This document shows, piece by piece, positions 60,273 to 64,000 of a stretch of DNA of 64,000 bases. Source of the stretch: Chlorobiaceae bacterium (lineage in GTDB: Bacteria; Bacteroidota; Chlorobiia; Chlorobiales; Chlorobiaceae); contig JAAXXL010000001.1 in the NCBI GenBank assembly GCA_013334485.1, forward strand, positions 1 to 64,000, in the 5' to 3' direction. Position 1 is the stretch's first letter. The number at the start of each line of letters is the position of its first letter. A program made the translations under genes and the position numbers. The notes under the pieces are model-generated. The model was given only the letters and a program-made list of their open reading frames with translations. It was not told the DNA's origin and searched no databases.

Positions 60273-61265
60273 TCACATCCACCCTTTTCGTCGGTACCAG
60301 TCGATGGTGGTTGCAACACCTTTTTCAAGGGGAGTTCCGGCTATAAAACCAAGATCGCGTTCTGCCTTTTCCGGCGAGCAGACCCAGTAATCCTGAACCA
60401 GTTCATTGGCTTTATCACGGTTGATAAGCGCCGGCTTGCCGGTCAATGCGCCTGCAGCACCAACGAGAGTACCAACAAAAAACACAAGAGGCACCGGAAG
60501 AGAAATGGTATAAAACCGTCGAAAACCAAACACTGGACGCGCAGCAGCAACAACTTCCGCCCAAGAGAGCGCGTGATGAGAGGTTATATAATAACACTGG
60601 CCAACACCCTTTTCAGAACGGACGGCAAGCATGATACCTCTGAGAAGATCATCAACATAAATCATGCTGAAACGCTGCTTTCCGGGTCTGCCCGCCGATA
60701 TCAGCACCCCTTTTGCAAGCATCTGAAAAACCTGCAGAACATCTCGATCACCCGGCCCGTAAACGGCAGGTGGACGAACAATGGTAACCGGAATATCCTG
60801 TGCATACTCCATGCAAACAGTTTCCGCCCTTGACTTGCTTCGACCGTAAGCACTCACAGGCTTGCATAGATCAGATTCGCTGACACCCGACACTCCATCC
60901 GAAGCCGGACCTGCAGCAGCAAGAGAAGAGATCAGTAAAAAACGTTTCAGCGAAGGATTATGCGCCCTGACTGCATCAAGAATGTTCCTGACCGGCATAA
61001 CATTACCGGCATCAAAACCTGCTTCGTCAACCGCTTTGGTGACCCCGGCAAGATGCACAATACGGTCAACCCGCTGAACCGCCCGGCCAAGAGCCTCGCG
61101 ATCACTAAAACTCCCTCTGACAATCTCTATCTTGCCGGATAAGGGCAATCCTGCACTTTCGGGACGTAAAAAAACTCTTATCTGCACTCCCTCTTTCTCA
61201 AGTAGATTCAGCAGCCTCGACCCAATAAAACCGGTCGACCCCGTCACTAAAATTGTTTCACCCAT
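60273..61265 (-). CDS. NAD-dependent epimerase/dehydratase (extended SDR)
   Basis: ILVTGSTGFIGSRLLNLLEKEGVQIRVFLRPES, VHLAGVTKAVDE, AYGRSKSRAE. Confidence 0.88.
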   Translation of the reverse strand: MGETILVTGSTGFIGSRLLNLLEKEGVQIRVFLRPESAGLPLSGKIEIVRGSFSDREALGRAVQRVDRIVHLAGVTKAVDEAGFDAGNVMPVRNILDAVRAHNPSLKRFLLISSLAAAGPASDGVSGVSESDLCKPVSAYGRSKSRAETVCMEYAQDIPVTIVRPPAVYGPGDRDVLQVFQMLAKGVLISAGRPGKQRFSMIYVDDLLRGIMLAVRSEKGVGQCYYITSHHALSWAEVVAAARPVFGFRRFYTISLPVPLVFFVGTLVGAAGALTGKPALINRDKANELVQDYWVCSPEKAERDLGFIAGTPLEKGVATTIDWYRRKGWM

Positions 61266-61504
61266 AGACACTTTTGTTCATTTATTTAATCTATTTACTT
61301 TTATTACGCCACAAAAGCATTTCTGGCAGCAAAAAAACCGGCACGGGTATTATCAAAAAAAATAAAAAAATTGATACATTTCGGTTTCAGGGCAAAACCG
61401 TCCTGCTGAAACCCGGTCACCGAAAGAAATAAGAGAACAAAACGACCGTAAGAACGAGAAATTCACGCTTTTTGCTATTAAAGCTGAGATAAATTTGCAT
61501 TCCT

Positions 61505-62707
61505 GTGGATAAAACAAAAGATTTATTTAAAAAATGCCTTGATTTTACCCTTGCCGATGAAGTAAAGGCACAGGGTGTATATCCATTTTTTCATCCGATA
61601 GACGAAAATGAAGGTCCGGTTGTCACCTTTGCCGGACGAAAACTCGTGATGGCCGGCTCCAACAACTATCTCGGTCTGACTGCCGACCCCAGGGTAAAAG
61701 CCGCATCAATCAATGCAATCAACAAATACGGCACAAGCTGCAGCGGCTCAAGATACATGACCGGCACGGTCAATCTTCACATTGAGCTTGAAGAGAAGCT
61801 TGCCAACTTTTTCCAGAAAGAGCGCTGCCTGCTCTTCAGTACCGGCTACCAGACAGGTCAGGGCATCATCCCCACTGTTGTACAGCGCGGTGAATATATA
61901 GTCTCTGATCGCGACAACCACGCAAGCCTGGTCGCAGCATCCATAATGGCACAGGGAGCAGGAGCAAACCTTGTCCGATACAACCACAACAATATGGAGG
62001 ATCTGGAGCGCGTGCTTCAGAAAATCCCTGAGTCAGCCGGACGCCTGATCGTTTCTGATGGAGTCTTTTCAGTTTCAGGTGAAATCGTCGATCTTCCTGA
62101 ACTGGTAAAACTCGCCAAAAAATATAATGCACGAATTCTTATTGATGACGCACATGCCGTAGGCGTTATTGGCAAAGGTGGCCGGGGTACCCCGTCGGAG
62201 TTTGATCTGGTTGACGAGGTGGACCTCATCATGGGCACCTTCTCAAAAACCTTTGGCTCACTTGGCGGATATGTAGCAGGTGACCGCAGTGTCATCAACT
62301 ATATCAAGCACAACGCATCATCCCTCATCTTTAGCGCCTCACCTACACCGGCCAGTGTTGCGGCAGTGCTTGCCACCCTCGAAATAATCAGCAACGAACC
62401 CGAACTTACTGAACGGCTGATCTCCAATACCGACTATGTTCGTCAGGGACTGCTTAAAGCCGGATTTACACTCATGCCATCACGAACAGCCATTGTCACT
62501 GTTCTGATCAGCGACCAAATGAAAACTCTGCTCTTCTGGAAAAAGCTCTTCGATGCAGGCGTTTATGTGAATGCCTTTATCCGTCCTGGCGTTATGCCGG
62601 GTCATGAAGCACTTCGAACAAGCTTCATGGCAACTCACCTCAAAGAGCATCTCGACAAGGTCATCACCGAATTCTCCACTATAGGAAAAGAGCTCGGAGT
62701 AATCTGA
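61505..62707 (+). CDS. Alpha-oxoamine synthase family PLP enzyme (serine palmitoyltransferase / KBL / BioF-like)
   Basis: GTG start; [57 protein letters not shown]. Confidence 0.88.
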   Translation: MDKTKDLFKKCLDFTLADEVKAQGVYPFFHPIDENEGPVVTFAGRKLVMAGSNNYLGLTADPRVKAASINAINKYGTSCSGSRYMTGTVNLHIELEEKLANFFQKERCLLFSTGYQTGQGIIPTVVQRGEYIVSDRDNHASLVAASIMAQGAGANLVRYNHNNMEDLERVLQKIPESAGRLIVSDGVFSVSGEIVDLPELVKLAKKYNARILIDDAHAVGVIGKGGRGTPSEFDLVDEVDLIMGTFSKTFGSLGGYVAGDRSVINYIKHNASSLIFSASPTPASVAAVLATLEIISNEPELTERLISNTDYVRQGLLKAGFTLMPSRTAIVTVLISDQMKTLLFWKKLFDAGVYVNAFIRPGVMPGHEALRTSFMATHLKEHLDKVITEFSTIGKELGVI

Positions 62708-62741
62708 GCTTGGAGGCTTGGAGCAAATAATTTATTTCCAT

Positions 62742-62769
62742 GTTATCCCCGGTACGAACCGGGGATAAC
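62742..62769. terminator. Perfect 11-bp inverted repeat downstream of oxoamine synthase
   Basis: GTTATCCCCGG TACGAA CCGGGGATAAC. Confidence 0.4.
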
Positions 62770-62870
62770 TATTTCCGGCAGCACAAGTATACCGTTGCAG
62801 GAAAGTAAAAAGGACAACAACGGACAAAGAGAAATCTCAGGCAACCACAGGGTATTGCCCCTGCACACCA

Positions 62871-62952
62871 GTGTCATCCCGAACGCATGTGAGGGATCTC
62901 TCTTTCGACAAGCAGATCCCTCACCATCCTTCGTCAGGATTCGGGATGACAC
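62871..62952. repeat. Compound palindromic dispersed-type repeat
   Basis: GTGTCATCCCGAA...TTCGGGATGACAC (13 bp) enclosing GTGAGGGATCT...AGATCCCTCAC (11 bp). Confidence 0.8.
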
Positions 62953-63273
62953 CACTCCCCCCTCCTGTCCACATCGTCTTCCTTTCGTGAACTTTCGTGT
63001 CTTTCGTGGCAACAAATCTTTTCTCATCTCCCAGCACTCAGCACTTTTCTCCTCCACCCCTGATTCACGATACTATTACCTTATCATTTGCACAATTTGC
63101 TTTTTTTTTTATAACTTTGGAGTTACGATGGCTATTCATTGCGTGATGAGATAAAGATTATTTTAATACCGATAGCTGATATGAGGTGTTGATGATGAGG
63201 TGATGACGGAGAATTCCAGAATGAGTAACCCGGTTTTTTTGTTCGTATCATTGCAACCAGACAACACACAACC

Positions 63274-64000
63274 ATGAAAACAAAACATACGCAGTCGTAT
63301 CGCGTTTCCCGTTTTGTTCTGTCGGCATTTTGCCTGACGGCTACACTCTTGCCGCTCCCGGCTCTCGGAGCTGACTACGGCATAGTAAAAGGTAAAATCA
63401 CCGACAAAGCTGACGGTGAAGGCGTTTACGGAGCTTCAGTCAGTATTGCCGGAACGACTATCGGCACCACAACTGACATGAACGGCAACTTTACACTCCC
63501 CAATGTTCCGGCAAAACAGCAGAAAATATCCATCTCCATCGTAGGCTACGCCCCGGCAAGCCAAGTTGTTACCGTCGCTAACGGACAAACATACCAGGTT
63601 AACCTGCAGCTCGGTCAGACCACCATTATGGCATCCGAAGTCGTAGTCGGTGCCTCGCTCTACAAGCAGGACCGCCTTGATGTTCCTGTGACCGCCAACG
63701 TGGTCTCACAGGAAAAGATCAAGCAGCAGGCCAACCCGACACTCGACAGAATAATTGAGGATGTTCCTGGTGTTGTGGTCACACGTGCAGGCGGCCAGAC
63801 CTCATCAGGTGTTCAGATTCGAGGTTCAAACACCTACCAGGGTGGAGGTATCGGTACCCGTGTTAGCGCACTTTACGACGGCTTCCCTATCAATGCTCCG
63901 GAGTCAGGTGAAGTGGCATGGTCCTCCGTCAACATGAATGCTGCTGACAAGGTTGAAATCCTCAAAGGTGCCGCAGCTACCCTCTACGGTTCAGGTGCCA
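63274..64000 (+). CDS. TonB-dependent receptor with N-terminal carboxypeptidase-regulatory-like domain (truncated by window end)
   Basis: MKTKHTQSYRVSRFVLSAFCLTATLLPLPALGADYGIVKGKITDKADGEGVYGASVSIAGTTIGTTTDMNGNFTLPNV...DRIIEDVPGVVVTRAGGQTSSGVQIRGSNTYQ. Confidence 0.9.
   Translation, partial: MKTKHTQSYRVSRFVLSAFCLTATLLPLPALGADYGIVKGKITDKADGEGVYGASVSIAGTTIGTTTDMNGNFTLPNVPAKQQKISISIVGYAPASQVVTVANGQTYQVNLQLGQTTIMASEVVVGASLYKQDRLDVPVTANVVSQEKIKQQANPTLDRIIEDVPGVVVTRAGGQTSSGVQIRGSNTYQGGGIGTRVSALYDGFPINAPESGEVAWSSVNMNAADKVEILKGAAATLYGSGA

Noticed and set aside
1-64000. CRISPR arrays, rRNA, tRNA genes, integrase-bearing prophage
   Set aside because: No regularly spaced repeat/spacer pattern, rRNA or tRNA consensus, or phage structural/integrase genes were recognised.

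Overview
This window is a 64 kb chromosomal segment that looks like a green sulfur bacterium (Chlorobiaceae). I base that on CsmA, CsmC and CsmE chlorosome envelope proteins and a BchQ/BchR/HpnP-type radical SAM protein. Most of it is core housekeeping sequence: gcvT (5' end only), rsh/spoT, uvrB, an lptG-like permease, lptB, aroA, rpsU, alr, asd, dus, recA, tig, acpS, nadC, folB/folK, pyrK, ssb, holA and the start of a TonB receptor. The accessory or less-explained parts are: (1) an island at 0.5-4.7 kb with a compact GIY-YIG / YaaA(DUF6884)-like / GIY-YIG-like operon, a zeta-type toxin gene with a small partner, a broken HTH antitoxin relic and a TacA/TacT-type pair; (2) a chlorosome locus at 52-57 kb where two Get3d/ArsA-type ATPases bracket csmA, csmC and an uncharacterised 522-aa PH-like/low-complexity protein; (3) a family of about 85-142 bp intergenic elements with terminal inverted repeats, scattered over the window; (4) a RAYT transposase framed by near-identical 25-bp inverted repeats, one of which supplies its stop codon; (5) several long palindromes and a decayed duplication of a dinB fragment. 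No rRNA, tRNA or CRISPR was recognised. All family names come from motif recognition by eye; no searches were run.
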